Position numbers and translations under genes: made by a program | NCBI RefSeq assembly: GCF_046237625.1 | Contig: NZ_CP143545.1 | Location: 2,356,001-2,420,000, forward strand | Length of the DNA: 64,000 nt | Direction: 5' to 3' | Origin: Paraperibacillus esterisolvens | Lineage (GTDB): Bacteria > Bacillota > Bacilli > Bacillales > DSM-1321 | Shown: in pieces, positions 33,777 to 42,440 of the stretch | Layout: each line of letters starts with the position of its first letter | Numbering within the stretch: the first letter of the stretch is position 1 | Notes under the pieces: generated by a model | Seen by the model: the letters and a program-made list of their open reading frames with translations, nothing else | What the model was told of the DNA's origin: nothing | The model's database searches: none

Positions 33777-34664
33777 ATGATACAGACCCTGCAGAAAGAA
33801 AAGCTGATATATTCCTTCAGCAAAAACCATGAACCTGCTATAAAGCTTGCTGCAGGAAGCCGGATATTCATAGAAACATATGACTGCTATAGAAATCAGC
33901 TAAAGCGGCCGGAAGATTTATATCATCTGAAGCCTGAAGAAATCAATCCAGTTACCGGACCGATCTATATAGAATCTGCTGAGCCAGGGGATATATTAAA
34001 AGTGGAAATACACCGTCTGCAGATTGCCGGGGAAGGAGTCATGACCGTACGTCCCGGCAAGGGGGTTCTCGGCCATCTCGTAAAAGACCCTGAAATGAAG
34101 GTCATTCCAATCTCCGGCAATAAGGCCCTATTTAACGATAGAATTCATCTGCCTCTAAATCCAATGATAGGAGTGATTGGTGTGGCGCCGGCGGGCAAGG
34201 CTGTGCCAGCAGGCACCCCTGGAAGCCACGGCGGAAACCTCGACACCCTTTCAATCAAGGAAGGAGCTGTCTTGTATCTGCCTGTATTCACGGAAGGGGC
34301 ACTCTTTGGCCTTGGGGATATGCATGCTGCAATGGGGGACGGAGAAGTGGGGATTTCAGGAATTGAAACGAGCGGGACTGCCGAGGTGAGCTTACATATT
34401 ATCAAAAAACAGCCGCTGGCCGGTCCTATCGTAAAAAATGAATGCTCCTTCTCAACCCTGGCTTCCGCACCCACCCTGCACAAGGCAGCACATAAAGCAG
34501 CCGAAGCAATGGTTGACTTCCTTCTTCCCTTCTCCGGCCTGACTCAAAGCGAGCTTATCATGCTGTGCAGCGCCGCCGGCCGCCTGCAAATCTCCCAGGC
34601 AGTCAACCCGCTGGCCACCGTCCGGTTTACCATGGGGACAGTCCCCCATTTCCCGGAATTGTAA
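33777..34664 (+). CDS. Acetamidase/formamidase family protein
   Basis: The 295-residue protein matches the FmdA/AmdA fold throughout: PVTGPIYIESAEPGDILKVEI, PMIGVIGVAPAG, GTPGSHGGNLDT, LPVFTEGALFGLGDMHAAMGDGEV and GISGIETSGT. Enzymes of this family release ammonia from formamide or acetamide in the cytosol. No urea or amide transporter is adjacent. GGGAGG precedes the ATG. It is divergent from the class V aminotransferase gene across 188 bases. Confidence 0.9.
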   Translation: MIQTLQKEKLIYSFSKNHEPAIKLAAGSRIFIETYDCYRNQLKRPEDLYHLKPEEINPVTGPIYIESAEPGDILKVEIHRLQIAGEGVMTVRPGKGVLGHLVKDPEMKVIPISGNKALFNDRIHLPLNPMIGVIGVAPAGKAVPAGTPGSHGGNLDTLSIKEGAVLYLPVFTEGALFGLGDMHAAMGDGEVGISGIETSGTAEVSLHIIKKQPLAGPIVKNECSFSTLASAPTLHKAAHKAAEAMVDFLLPFSGLTQSELIMLCSAAGRLQISQAVNPLATVRFTMGTVPHFPEL

Positions 34665-35045
34665 ATCCCGCCATAAACGGGATTGCCAGCTCACAGGGTT
34701 ATTTCTCAAACGCACCTGCATCTTCCTGTACCATCAAGGCTGTTGTTTAGGGATACTATCAGCGTTCTATAAAAAACTAAGGGATTTCCCGCGTAAAGCT
34801 GAATATCGCTTTATTCATTTCCAGCCTTGTCACAAACAGCGGCAGCCCGGCAGTCTTGGTTCAATAGACAGGACTATTTATAGCTGCTCCTTTTGAAGTA
34901 CATAAAGTAGAACCAGGGGGGCATTCGTTCACATTAACCCATATTGAAAAGACATCTCCATCTGCCGTAATGCGTATTACGGCTGATGGAGATATCTTTT
35001 TGTCTCAAACTTTTATTCAACTCGGCATGATACAGCTTTCCGGCC
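34665..35045. other. Intergenic region with hairpins only
   Basis: A short AATCCCG/CGGGATT hairpin (about 34663-34682) follows the amidase gene. The rest, up to the terminator at 34945-35002, holds no gene that I can support. Confidence 0.5.
34945..35002. terminator. Bidirectional terminator downstream of yitT-like gene
   Basis: ATCTCCATC (34954-34962) pairs with GATGGAGAT (34985-34993), with CCGTAAT/ATTACGG inside; CTTTTT follows on the + strand and CTTTTC on the - strand. Confidence 0.85.
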
Positions 35046-35948
35046 TTAGTGGATGCTTCTCTTCTTAAAGCGTCCGCCTCTCACTTCGGCGATATCTCCG
35101 ATAGCCAGGAAGGCTGTTGAATCTATATCCTCTACAAGTGAAATTAATTTGGATTCCTCCAGACGGGTGATGATACAGAAAATGACTTTCTTATCATCAC
35201 CTGTATACGCTCCTTCTCCGTGAAGATAGGTCACTCCACGGCCAAGCCGGGCATTGATGGCTTCGCCGATTTCCGTGATTTGGTCGCTGATGATCCACGC
35301 TGATTTAGATTCCTCGAATCCATCGACCACTGTATCTATCGCCTTGGCTGCGATCACGTATGCCAAAATGGAATACATGGCGCGATCCCATGTGAACACA
35401 AATCCTGCGGCACCAAGAATGAATATGTTTACGAACATAACGATTTCCCCAACGGAAAAAGGAACCCTTTTGTTGACCACTATTGCAAGGATTTCTGTTC
35501 CATCAAGAGCACCGCCGTTACGGATAACCAGGCCGATCCCAACTCCAAGGGCCATTCCGCCAAATATGGTCGCCAGAAGAATATCTTCTGTAAATGCTGG
35601 AACAGGATGGAATAGCGTAGCAAAAATGGAAAGCATAATGATTCCATATATAGAGGAAAAGGCGAATGTTTTCCCGATTTGTTTATATCCCAGATAAATG
35701 AAGGGCAGATTCAGCAAAAGGAGGAAGACTCCAAGCTCCCAGTCTGTCAGGTAGGAGAGCATGATAGAAACGCCTGTTATGCCTCCATCGATTACCTGGT
35801 TCGGTATCAGGAAAATCTCCAGGCCGGTCGCCATAAGCAGGGCCCCTATAGTAATCATGATTACACGAACAGTAAGCCTGCCTTTTGAAATCCTTTTATG
35901 CTGAATTTTAGCAATGGACAGGCTGCCATCCTCAATAATATGGTTCAT
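35046..35948 (-). CDS. YitT-family membrane protein
   Basis: The 300-residue protein has five or six hydrophobic segments in the N-terminal two thirds, including GLEIFLIPNQVIDGGITGVSIM and IRNGGALDGTEILA. A C-terminal DUF2179 domain of about 80 residues follows (GRGVTYLHGEGAYTGDDKKV). This is the standard YitT layout, widespread and often several copies per genome. The role is unknown; transport is assumed from its membrane nature. A charged N-terminal tail of 25 residues precedes the first segment. Confidence 0.85.
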   Translation of the reverse strand: MNHIIEDGSLSIAKIQHKRISKGRLTVRVIMITIGALLMATGLEIFLIPNQVIDGGITGVSIMLSYLTDWELGVFLLLLNLPFIYLGYKQIGKTFAFSSIYGIIMLSIFATLFHPVPAFTEDILLATIFGGMALGVGIGLVIRNGGALDGTEILAIVVNKRVPFSVGEIVMFVNIFILGAAGFVFTWDRAMYSILAYVIAAKAIDTVVDGFEESKSAWIISDQITEIGEAINARLGRGVTYLHGEGAYTGDDKKVIFCIITRLEESKLISLVEDIDSTAFLAIGDIAEVRGGRFKKRSIH

Positions 35949-35984
35949 AAACTCACACCTTTCTTATTAGCAAAACTTAAGTTT

Positions 35985-36548
35985 CTACAGATTAACATCA
36001 ATAATTGTATTTACCGGCTCATCCTTTTTAATTCCCAGGTATTTATAGGTTTCAGAGGGTGTCGAATGCTGATAGTGCTTCTGAATCAGGGAAATGGAGA
36101 TACCCTTTTTGTAGGCTTGATATCCGAATGTTTTGCGCATGGAACTTGCTCCGTAGCTCCCCTGAATCCCAAGTGCACTTACAGCATCATGAATGATTCG
36201 ATGCGCCTGTACACGGCTTATCGGCTTCTTTGTTTTCGGGGATAAAAAAATGTAATCATCAAAAGATAGGCCGGCTCCGCCGAGATACTCAATAATGGTG
36301 TTTCTTATAGTGGCGTTTAGATGGATTTCCCTTTGAGTGCTTTCTTCAGAGGACAGAAGGAACGATGTTTTTATCTTATTTCCTTTTCCTAGTACGTCTG
36401 ATACCTTGATAGAAAGTATCTCACTAATCTTTAGTCCGGTATTGATTCCCATTACAAATAAGAGCAAATCCCGATAAGAGTGTTCCCGCAAATACTTTTT
36501 GATTGCCTTAATCTGTTCAACATCCTTGAATGGATCTACACAGTTCAT
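35985..36548 (-). CDS. Tyrosine-recombinase-like protein with altered active site (YoeC type)
   Basis: The 187-residue protein corresponds to only the catalytic domain of phage-type integrases. The first catalytic Arg motif reads INTGLKISEIL (Lys instead of Arg). The HxxR box reads ASSMRKTFGY (Ser in place of His, Arg kept). The last part IQKHYQHSTPSETYKYLGI keeps a His and the Tyr. Related short integrases of bacilli (YoeC) have no arm-binding domain. With two changed catalytic positions, recombinase activity is doubtful; a DNA-binding role is an alternative. No att sites or mobile genes adjoin. GGAGG precedes the ATG. Confidence 0.8.
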   Translation of the reverse strand: MNCVDPFKDVEQIKAIKKYLREHSYRDLLLFVMGINTGLKISEILSIKVSDVLGKGNKIKTSFLLSSEESTQREIHLNATIRNTIIEYLGGAGLSFDDYIFLSPKTKKPISRVQAHRIIHDAVSALGIQGSYGASSMRKTFGYQAYKKGISISLIQKHYQHSTPSETYKYLGIKKDEPVNTIIDVNL

Positions 36549-36642
36549 TTCCGCCTCCAGAATGTAACATAACTATATAATATCATTATTTATGTTACAT
36601 CACCTAAGAATATGCATATAAATAAGAACAAAGTGGTTTAGG

Positions 36643-36732
36643 TTGAAGTATATTGGTTATATTAAATATATACTTGTTGCGGGACTTAACCGGTCGCAGC
36701 AGTAGGGCCCGGATTTTCCGGGCTTTTTTATT
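36643..36732 (+). ncRNA. Candidate small RNA: promoter followed closely by orphan terminator
   Basis: TTGAAG (36643-36648), 17 bases, ATATAT (36666-36671) would start a transcript near 36678. An intrinsic terminator GCCCGGA/TCCGGGC with TTTTTT ends it at about 36730. No open frame with a ribosome binding site lies between, and no upstream rightward gene needs this terminator. The predicted RNA is only about 50 bases. Confidence 0.35.
36707..36730 (+). terminator. Orphan intrinsic terminator
   Basis: GCCCGGA (36707-36713) and TCCGGGC (36717-36723) are followed by TTTTTT. All coding sequence upstream runs leftwards. Confidence 0.8.
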
Positions 36733-36933
36733 TTGCCTGCCCGATTCATGACCATTCTTTATGCTGGGTACCTGATTATGAATTTATTCCGCCATACAAT
36801 TGCCAGGCGGCTAATTTTTTCACAAAAGTCAAAAAAACATGACATTTGTGTATGTTTTTTTCTTCTTATTTCCTTCACACTATTAGCAAAAGACTATCAT
36901 ACAGCAGTTTTACTTCGTAGGAGGATTTTGACC

Positions 36934-37785
36934 ATGGAAAAGCCAAAAATTGCCTGGATTACCGATACAACAAGTACTTTAGATTCTGAATATATCAAGA
37001 AACACAATATACACGTTATTCCATTAAATGTGGTGATTAATCAAACCTCATACAGAGAGACAATAGATATTACAGAAAAAGAGTTCTATGAAAGGATGTC
37101 TTCTGAAGAAGGAACCTTTCAATCTTCCCAGCCCTCTGTCGGCGAATTTGTTGAGTTATATGAGAAGCTGAAGGCGGAATATGACGAAGGGATTGCCATC
37201 CATGCTTCCAGCAAGCTGACCGGGACATATGAAACCTCCGTCATGGCTGCTGAAATGGCCGGGTTCAAGCTGCATGCCCTGGATTCTGAAACAGGCTCCT
37301 ATCCCCTTTCTTTTCTGGTAAAGAAAGGCATTTCCTTAGCTGAAGATGGCGCTGGCGCAGAAGAAGTAATTGCAGCATTGAAGGGAATCCTCTATACAAC
37401 AAGGCTCTACCTGGTCCCTTCCAACCTGAATCAGCTGCAAAAGAGCGGCAGGGTGACTAGCGGGCAGAAGGTCCTTGCCACTCTGTTTAAAATCAATCCA
37501 ATATTGTCGATTGAAAATGGGGAAGCAAAAATCAAGGATAAAGTACGGACTGAGAAAAGGGCAATGAATTGGCTGATTGATGCTCTCGGAGAAGAAAAGA
37601 AGCGGTTTAAGATCGCGAAAGCTGCCATCGTACATGCGAACGAGCCGGAGAAAGCAGAAAAGCTTGAACGCCTGGTCAAAGAAGCTTTCCCTGATATCGA
37701 TACAGAAATCACCATGCTGATACCGGCAGCCGGCGTCCATACAGGTGCAGGAACTATGGGACTTTCCTGGGTTATTGAAAAATAA
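36934..37785 (+). CDS. DegV-family fatty-acid-binding protein
   Basis: The 283-residue protein begins IAWITDTTSTLDSEYI (the DegV fold's conserved TDS/T loop) and contains SSKLTGTYETSVMAAEMAG, LKGILYTTRLYLVPSNLNQLQKSGRVTSGQ and the C-terminal HTGAGTMGLSW. DegV proteins bind fatty acids in the cytosol; in Gram-positive bacteria relatives (FakB) present them to the FakA kinase. No fakA lies nearby. GTAGGAGG precedes the ATG at 36934; the open frame before it has no ribosome binding site. Confidence 0.9.
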   Translation: MEKPKIAWITDTTSTLDSEYIKKHNIHVIPLNVVINQTSYRETIDITEKEFYERMSSEEGTFQSSQPSVGEFVELYEKLKAEYDEGIAIHASSKLTGTYETSVMAAEMAGFKLHALDSETGSYPLSFLVKKGISLAEDGAGAEEVIAALKGILYTTRLYLVPSNLNQLQKSGRVTSGQKVLATLFKINPILSIENGEAKIKDKVRTEKRAMNWLIDALGEEKKRFKIAKAAIVHANEPEKAEKLERLVKEAFPDIDTEITMLIPAAGVHTGAGTMGLSWVIEK

Positions 37786-37793
37786 TGGATCTT

Positions 37794-37830
37794 AAAAAAG
37801 GAACTGCACACTTAGTATGCAGTTCCTTTT
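37794..37830. terminator. Bidirectional terminator
   Basis: AAAAAAGGAACTGCA pairs with TGCAGTTCCTTTT between the convergent degV and DUF2512 genes. Confidence 0.9.
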
Positions 37831-37839
37831 GATTTACTA

Positions 37840-38232
37840 TTAAGCTGTACCGTGGTTTCTTTCATGAAAAACATTTTTTGCAAGGTATTTATGGAAAAAC
37901 CATTCGCCTCCGCCGATGACAATGGCTGAAATCAACGCTGCAAGCAGGGTCTGTTCGGTATCCGTAAAAAGCGCGTTACCCAGAAGCCAGATCAGGATGA
38001 AAGCCATAACTATATCAGAAATGGTGGCCACCATATTCCGTTTGGAGTATTCTGTATCATTCTTAGTGCCCCGGAAGATAAAGATATCACCCAGGAGATA
38101 GGCCAATACGGTCAAAATGGCACTGATCAATAACGTATCGCTGAACTCTCCCCCAAAAATGCCGGTTATAATAATTCCAAGAACAAGGGTGATCATGACG
38201 AATTTAATTATCAAAGCCTTAACATGATGCAT
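37840..38232 (-). CDS. DUF2512 (YndM-like) membrane protein
   Basis: The 130-residue protein has four hydrophobic segments with the family pattern LGDIFIFRGTKND after the second. A basic tail (YLAKNVFHERNHGTA) ends it. AAGGAGGAG precedes the ATG. It is a paralogue of the protein at 26031-26393. Function unknown. Confidence 0.82.
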   Translation of the reverse strand: MHHVKALIIKFVMITLVLGIIITGIFGGEFSDTLLISAILTVLAYLLGDIFIFRGTKNDTEYSKRNMVATISDIVMAFILIWLLGNALFTDTEQTLLAALISAIVIGGGEWFFHKYLAKNVFHERNHGTA

Positions 38233-38300
38233 TCATTTCTCCTCCTTTATTGTTTTGTCTGCTTTTATTTACCCCATTTAGCGGGAGGAAACCTTAATTT

Positions 38301-38779
38301 TTACATATGCACTGCTATCCTGAACCTGCTTTTAGGCAGCGCAGGCATCCTTTTCAGGTCTATCGTCAAATCCTGTTCCGGTACTGAATAACCCAGTTCT
38401 GAAAGAAAAGAAAGGCTTTCCTCCATGACCGCAGGTCGTGTCTGTTCCCCGGGACATCTGTGCCCGCTTTCCGCTTCTCCTCCGCCCTGTGGAATTAAAT
38501 CGAATAAGCTTGCCTTTCCAATCCCTGAAGCGTTCAGGGATAAACCAGTCTGGCTCTTTCCAAAGGCAGGGGTCATGGTTTGTGCCGTACACATCCAGGA
38601 GGACCAGACCGCCTTTTTTAAACTCGCATGATTTCCAAGCAAATTCTTCCTTGATTCCAGCTCCGGGAAATGGCCCAAAAGGATAATAACGGCGCACTTC
38701 CTGGACAAACATTTCCGTATATTCCCGTCCGCTTTCTATTAAAAGGTGCCTTGCTTCAGGATGCTGACCCAGGCACTCT
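38301..38779 (-). pseudogene. cypC: Truncated, frameshifted cytochrome P450 relic (CypC type)
   Basis: Only the C-terminal third of a CypC-like fatty-acid peroxygenase is present. Upstream frame: MFVQEVRRYYPFGPFPGAG, KKGGLVLLDVYGTNHDPCLW. About 38510-38516 the frame changes and homology goes on as SLFDLIPQGGGEAESGHRCPGE with the haem-binding Cys. The first 250 or so residues are absent: homology stops near 38779, just before the promoter of the GDSL gene. An intact CypC has about 417 residues. It cannot make a working enzyme. Confidence 0.85.
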
Positions 38780-38801
38780 TCTGTAAATATCTTGTAAATT
38801 T

Positions 38802-38810
38802 TGATATAAT
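38802..38810 (+). promoter_or_regulatory. Extended -10 promoter of the GDSL gene
   Basis: TGATATAAT (38802-38810) is an extended -10 box; TGTAAA 17 bases before is a weak -35. The ATG follows 22 bases later. Confidence 0.6.
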
Positions 38811-38832
38811 AGTTTCAGATAGGAGGAAAAAA

Positions 38833-39660
38833 ATGAAATTCATCAAAATCACCCTCGCAGTACTTCTGCTTGCCGCATTATCCCTGGGCGCGTGGCTTTA
38901 TTATCCTGACTATCAATTGAATAAACTTAAAGCAAAAGGGAATGAAGAACAAACCATGACAGCAAGTAACCACTCTTCTTATCTGGATTATTATAAAAAC
39001 AGCCCGAAAGCCAGGATCAGCCATCTTGCTCTTGGCGATTCTATTATAAAGGGGTATGGAAGCAGTGACGGCCATAACCTGGTTTCGGATTTCTCCAGCG
39101 AATTAGGCCGATTGACAGGAAAATCTGTCACTTACCAGAATGAAGGGATCAATGGCATCACAAGTGCCACACTCAGATCCCTGATTGAGGCAGGCACCTT
39201 TGATGAAAAAATCAGGAACTCCGATATTATCACTCTCAATATTGGAGGCAATGACCTGCTAAAGGCAGCTTCCGCAAGCCGGGATATTTACGAAGCTATA
39301 AAGACCTTCGATAAGCTGCAGTCCTCGTTCACTGATAATCTGAGTGCCATTTCAGCCCATATCACTGCCTTGAACCCGGAAGCGGCCGTACTCATGCTCG
39401 AATTATATAATCCCCTTCCGGAGGACAGCCCATTTTACAGCTTAGGCAGCAAATTGCTTCCGCAATGGAACCTTCTGATTTATCAGGCATCAAGCAAAAT
39501 GGATTCCGCTGTAGTCATTGAGACGACCCGTGTCATCAACGGCAAGAATATCAGGTATCTTTCTCCGGATGGCATCCATCCTAACTCGGAAGGATATGCA
39601 GCCATTTCCAGGCAAATGATCCAGCAGCTTGAGAAGCGGACCAGCCCATTGAATACCTGA
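38833..39660 (+). CDS. Secreted or membrane-anchored GDSL/SGNH esterase
   Basis: From the ATG at 38833 (AGGAGG upstream) the product has 275 residues. A hydrophobic N-terminus (residues 5-22) is a signal or anchor. The SGNH blocks follow: HLALGDSIIKGYGSS (catalytic Ser in GDS), an Asn-containing NEGINGITS, LNIGGNDLL and DGIHPNSEGY with the Asp and His. The enzyme is probably an extracytoplasmic esterase or lipase; the natural ester is unknown. The gene lies directly behind the cypC relic and has its own promoter and terminator. Confidence 0.88.
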   Translation: MKFIKITLAVLLLAALSLGAWLYYPDYQLNKLKAKGNEEQTMTASNHSSYLDYYKNSPKARISHLALGDSIIKGYGSSDGHNLVSDFSSELGRLTGKSVTYQNEGINGITSATLRSLIEAGTFDEKIRNSDIITLNIGGNDLLKAASASRDIYEAIKTFDKLQSSFTDNLSAISAHITALNPEAAVLMLELYNPLPEDSPFYSLGSKLLPQWNLLIYQASSKMDSAVVIETTRVINGKNIRYLSPDGIHPNSEGYAAISRQMIQQLEKRTSPLNT

Positions 39661-39670
39661 ATATATAATG

Positions 39671-39698
39671 CCCCCGGCCCCAGAGCCGGGGTTTTTTT
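39671..39698 (+). terminator. Terminator of the GDSL gene
   Basis: CCCCGGC (39672-39678) pairs with GCCGGGG (39685-39691), followed by seven T. Confidence 0.93.
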
Positions 39699-39899
39699 GC
39701 AATTTTAATTTGTAACAATAATTATGTTATGTCTACCTTTTCCTGAAATTGCATGCAGCCATATGATTCTTGCAGCTCCCTCTTTTCCACAGAAAAAAAC
39801 CATAGAATCGATACTTTTTTAGGACCGTACCGATACCATGGTGTTTTGTTGTGTTCTAATAGTCAGCGGGCACCTTTTTGGTTCCCCGCTCTTCTCCTG

Positions 39900-41024
39900 C
39901 TATTCTGTAAAGAAGTTCTGAGTATAATAGGGCTGTGATTCTTCATTGAAAGCCACTCCCACACCAAGCCGCTCATAATCCTGTTTCAGAATGTTTTCCC
40001 TGTGGCCAAGCGAGTTCATCAGCCCTTCATGGGCATAGACACTGCTGAGCTGCCCATAAGCGATATTTTCACCTGCCGTCCGGTAGCGGATGTTATCTTC
40101 CTTCATACGGTCAAAAGGCGATAACCCCTGGAGGTTGGTATGGTCAAAATAATGGTGTACAGCCATATCGGCGCTATGCTTTTGCGCTGTCTGCTTAATG
40201 TGGGCATCCCATGTCAATGGGCCGAGCCCATGCACTAGCCTTGAAGCGTTGACCAGATCAAAAAGCTGGTATTCAAAGCCTGCTTCCAATCCCTTGTCTG
40301 GCCTGGCATAAAACGTTCTTTTGTGCTGCTCGATATCTTTCCTGATTATTTGGATGGCGGTCACCGTATTTTCTTGATGTTTATCATAAAAAATCGTGGT
40401 ATATGTTCCTCCAAGCAGATACGTATCATAATCCCTCTCTTTAGGGATGAGGTAGGATATGAGCCCTTTCTGTATCCTGTCGAGCGGCTTCCCAAGTTTC
40501 CTGGCCGCCTCAGCCTTATTGCTGCCATATTCAATTCCTTTTGTAGAAGTGATTAAATCCTGATTTGTGTATAATCCTGCTGCCTTATTGTTTTCATCAT
40601 AGGAAACCATTGTAAACCGTTGATAATCCTGATGGTAAGCCGACCATTTTAATCCATATTCATTATAAGTCTCCCGTTTTGGCTTTCCCAGCCGCTTTTC
40701 AATTTCTGAGCGGGTATCTCCCAGTTCGATATTATAAATTGAAAACACTTGATTTTTTGGAGCTGAAAGTGCGGGTTTATCTAAAAGCTTTGTCTCAAAT
40801 TGATCCTTCTTTTCTGGTATTTCCTCAACAGACTGTTTCAGCTTTTGGGCTAAATCACCAAGTCCCGAGGCAGTTTCTTCAATCTTTTTGGCTAGATTTT
40901 CATCTTCCCTTAAAGACGTCAATTTTGCCTTTATATCCTGTAAGCCGCTTGGAAGGTCCTGGCTGTCCTTTAACAAAATCCATGAGAATGAAACCAGTAT
41001 AATCAAAATTAGTATTCGTTTCAT
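39900..41024 (-). CDS. CAP-domain protein with CAP-associated domain (YlbC-like)
   Basis: The 374-residue protein starts with a hydrophobic signal or anchor (residues 3-20). A coiled charged stretch (about 30-85) and the CAP-associated domain (about 95-235, IELGDTRSEIEKRLGKPKRE) follow. The last 130 residues are the CAP/SCP domain (LFDLVNASRLVHGLGPLTWD, HSADMAVHHYFDHTN, AGENIAYG, LGHRENIL). This is the order in B. subtilis YlbC. CAP proteins are extracytoplasmic; no enzymatic role is settled. I chose the ATG at 41022-41024 with AAGGGGTG upstream. Confidence 0.88.
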   Translation of the reverse strand: MKRILILIILVSFSWILLKDSQDLPSGLQDIKAKLTSLREDENLAKKIEETASGLGDLAQKLKQSVEEIPEKKDQFETKLLDKPALSAPKNQVFSIYNIELGDTRSEIEKRLGKPKRETYNEYGLKWSAYHQDYQRFTMVSYDENNKAAGLYTNQDLITSTKGIEYGSNKAEAARKLGKPLDRIQKGLISYLIPKERDYDTYLLGGTYTTIFYDKHQENTVTAIQIIRKDIEQHKRTFYARPDKGLEAGFEYQLFDLVNASRLVHGLGPLTWDAHIKQTAQKHSADMAVHHYFDHTNLQGLSPFDRMKEDNIRYRTAGENIAYGQLSSVYAHEGLMNSLGHRENILKQDYERLGVGVAFNEESQPYYTQNFFTE

Positions 41025-41254
41025 ATTTTCACCCCTTACCATTCTTGCCAGCACTGCAGAGAACAAACCCTGAAGATAGAGTACTATATATTGTACCCTA
41101 GACTTCGCATGCTGAACAGGATTATGCGGTCCAGCAGCTGGAGCCAAAATAAAAAGAGATATTTTCTCAAACACCGCCCTGTAACGGATTTTCAATGCAT
41201 ACGGAATCTACTGATGGAACTTATAAAAACAGCAGCGTTTTAGAAAAAAACCTG
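41025..41254. other. Intergenic region before repeat copy B
   Basis: No gene or clear regulatory element seen. Confidence 0.4.
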
Positions 41255-41427
41255 TGTTTTCTGTCCTCAGCTCTAGCATTGAAAGGAACCCGGTCAAAAG
41301 CAGGAGCAATTACAATAAGGCGGTAGACCGGAAAAAGGTACAGGCCGAAATGCCGGCAAGATTGATGAAGTTCACACCCAGATTATGCAAGCCTTTTTAC
41401 ATAGCTCCGCCCCTTTTCCACAAAAAA
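41255..41427 (+). repeat. Dispersed intergenic repeat, copy B
   Basis: About 173 bp. GTTTTCTGTCCTCAGCTCTA opens it, AAAGCAGGAGCAATTACAAT and AAGGCGGTAGACCGG lie inside, and ATAGCTCCGCCCCTTTTCCA with CAAAAAAG close it. The end overlaps the T-run of the aminopeptidase terminator. Confidence 0.72.
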
Positions 41428-41450
41428 GCGGTTCTCTGGCGGAACCGCTT
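41421..41450 (-). terminator. Terminator of the aminopeptidase-like gene
   Basis: AAGCGGTTC (41426-41434) pairs with GAACCGCTT (41442-41450); TTTTTTG follows on the - strand and belongs to repeat copy B. Confidence 0.9.
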
Positions 41451-41455
41451 GTAAA

Positions 41456-42325
41456 TCAATTTTCTGTTCCCCTAAGAAAGCCACCCACTATTTCCATATA
41501 TTCTTCCGTCTGCTCAAGATACGGAGTATGTGAGCTTTTCTCAAACACATGGAAATCAGAACGGGGGGTCAATTTGCTGAAGAATTCGGTGGATTCAGGT
41601 GTAGCTTCATCATATCGTCCGCACAGGTAAAGGGCTGGCAGCGACAGTTCACCCAGCCTCGGCGTCGCATCAAAATCTTTTAAATTGCCCGTTACACAAA
41701 ATTCGGAAGGCCCCCACATAAGTTTGTAAATTTCTGAGTTTCCAAGCTTCATCCCCTTGACTGAGACATCTGGAAGCGGGTCGATCCGGCATAAATGCTT
41801 CTTGTAATACTGTGTTGATGCATCTCTATACTCCTGGCTGTCTGTAGTCCCTTCAGCCTCACACCGGTTGATGATTTCCTGGATCTCCTGGGGCATATCA
41901 AGCAGCAGCCTTTTTTGGTCGTCGGCCCACATGGCGGCACTCAGGCACGGACTTGAGAATATTGCGCTTTTGACCCCTCCAGGTTTTGTCAGGAGGTAGG
42001 CAGCCAATAGAGTGGTGCCCCAGGAATGTCCTAATATGTGTACAACATCTAGAGAAAGACCTTTCCTGACCTGACCCAGTTCTGTGACAAAACGGTCAAT
42101 ATGCCATAAATCAATATTTTCGGGACGCTCCGAGTATCCTCCGCCAAGCTGGTCATAATAAATAATATCCCGTTCTTCTGCTAATTCATCAAGTGCCTCA
42201 AGCGGCAGATGGGAGCTTCCCGGGCCCCCATGAAGAACAAGAAGGGGCACCGCAGCCTTACCGCTGCAAATTCGCCGGTACCAAACCCTGCCTCCAGTTA
42301 CATCTATAAATCCCTCTTCAATCAT
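41456..42325 (-). CDS. Proline iminopeptidase-family alpha/beta hydrolase
   Basis: The 289-residue protein has the oxyanion LHGGPGSSH, the family signature YYDQLGGGYSERP, the nucleophile elbow LGHSWGTTLLAAYL, and Asp and His near the C-terminus (CGRYDEATPE, EKSSHTPYLEQ). This matches the S33 peptidases that remove N-terminal residues, often proline, from short peptides in the cytosol. No signal peptide is present. Its substrate preference is not determined. It stands alone. Confidence 0.88.
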   Translation of the reverse strand: MIEEGFIDVTGGRVWYRRICSGKAAVPLLVLHGGPGSSHLPLEALDELAEERDIIYYDQLGGGYSERPENIDLWHIDRFVTELGQVRKGLSLDVVHILGHSWGTTLLAAYLLTKPGGVKSAIFSSPCLSAAMWADDQKRLLLDMPQEIQEIINRCEAEGTTDSQEYRDASTQYYKKHLCRIDPLPDVSVKGMKLGNSEIYKLMWGPSEFCVTGNLKDFDATPRLGELSLPALYLCGRYDEATPESTEFFSKLTPRSDFHVFEKSSHTPYLEQTEEYMEIVGGFLRGTEN

Positions 42326-42398
42326 GTGTGCCTCTCTCCTGTCTTATGTAATTTAGTCTATAATTATATTTTACTATAACTCTTCCAATTTTCGCTCA

Positions 42399-42429
42399 CA
42401 AAAAAAGCGGCCGCAATGTTTTGCGGCCA
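42399..42429 (-). terminator. Terminator of the fruRKA operon
   Basis: GCGGCCGCAA (42407-42416) pairs with TTGCGGCC (42420-42427) and TTTTTTT follows on the - strand. Confidence 0.9.
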
Positions 42430-42440
42430 CCCTTCTTACG

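Noticed and set aside
35985..36548. Evidence of a prophage or integrative element
   Set aside because: The recombinase-like protein stands alone: no att repeats, tRNA, phage or conjugation genes nearby, and its active site is changed.
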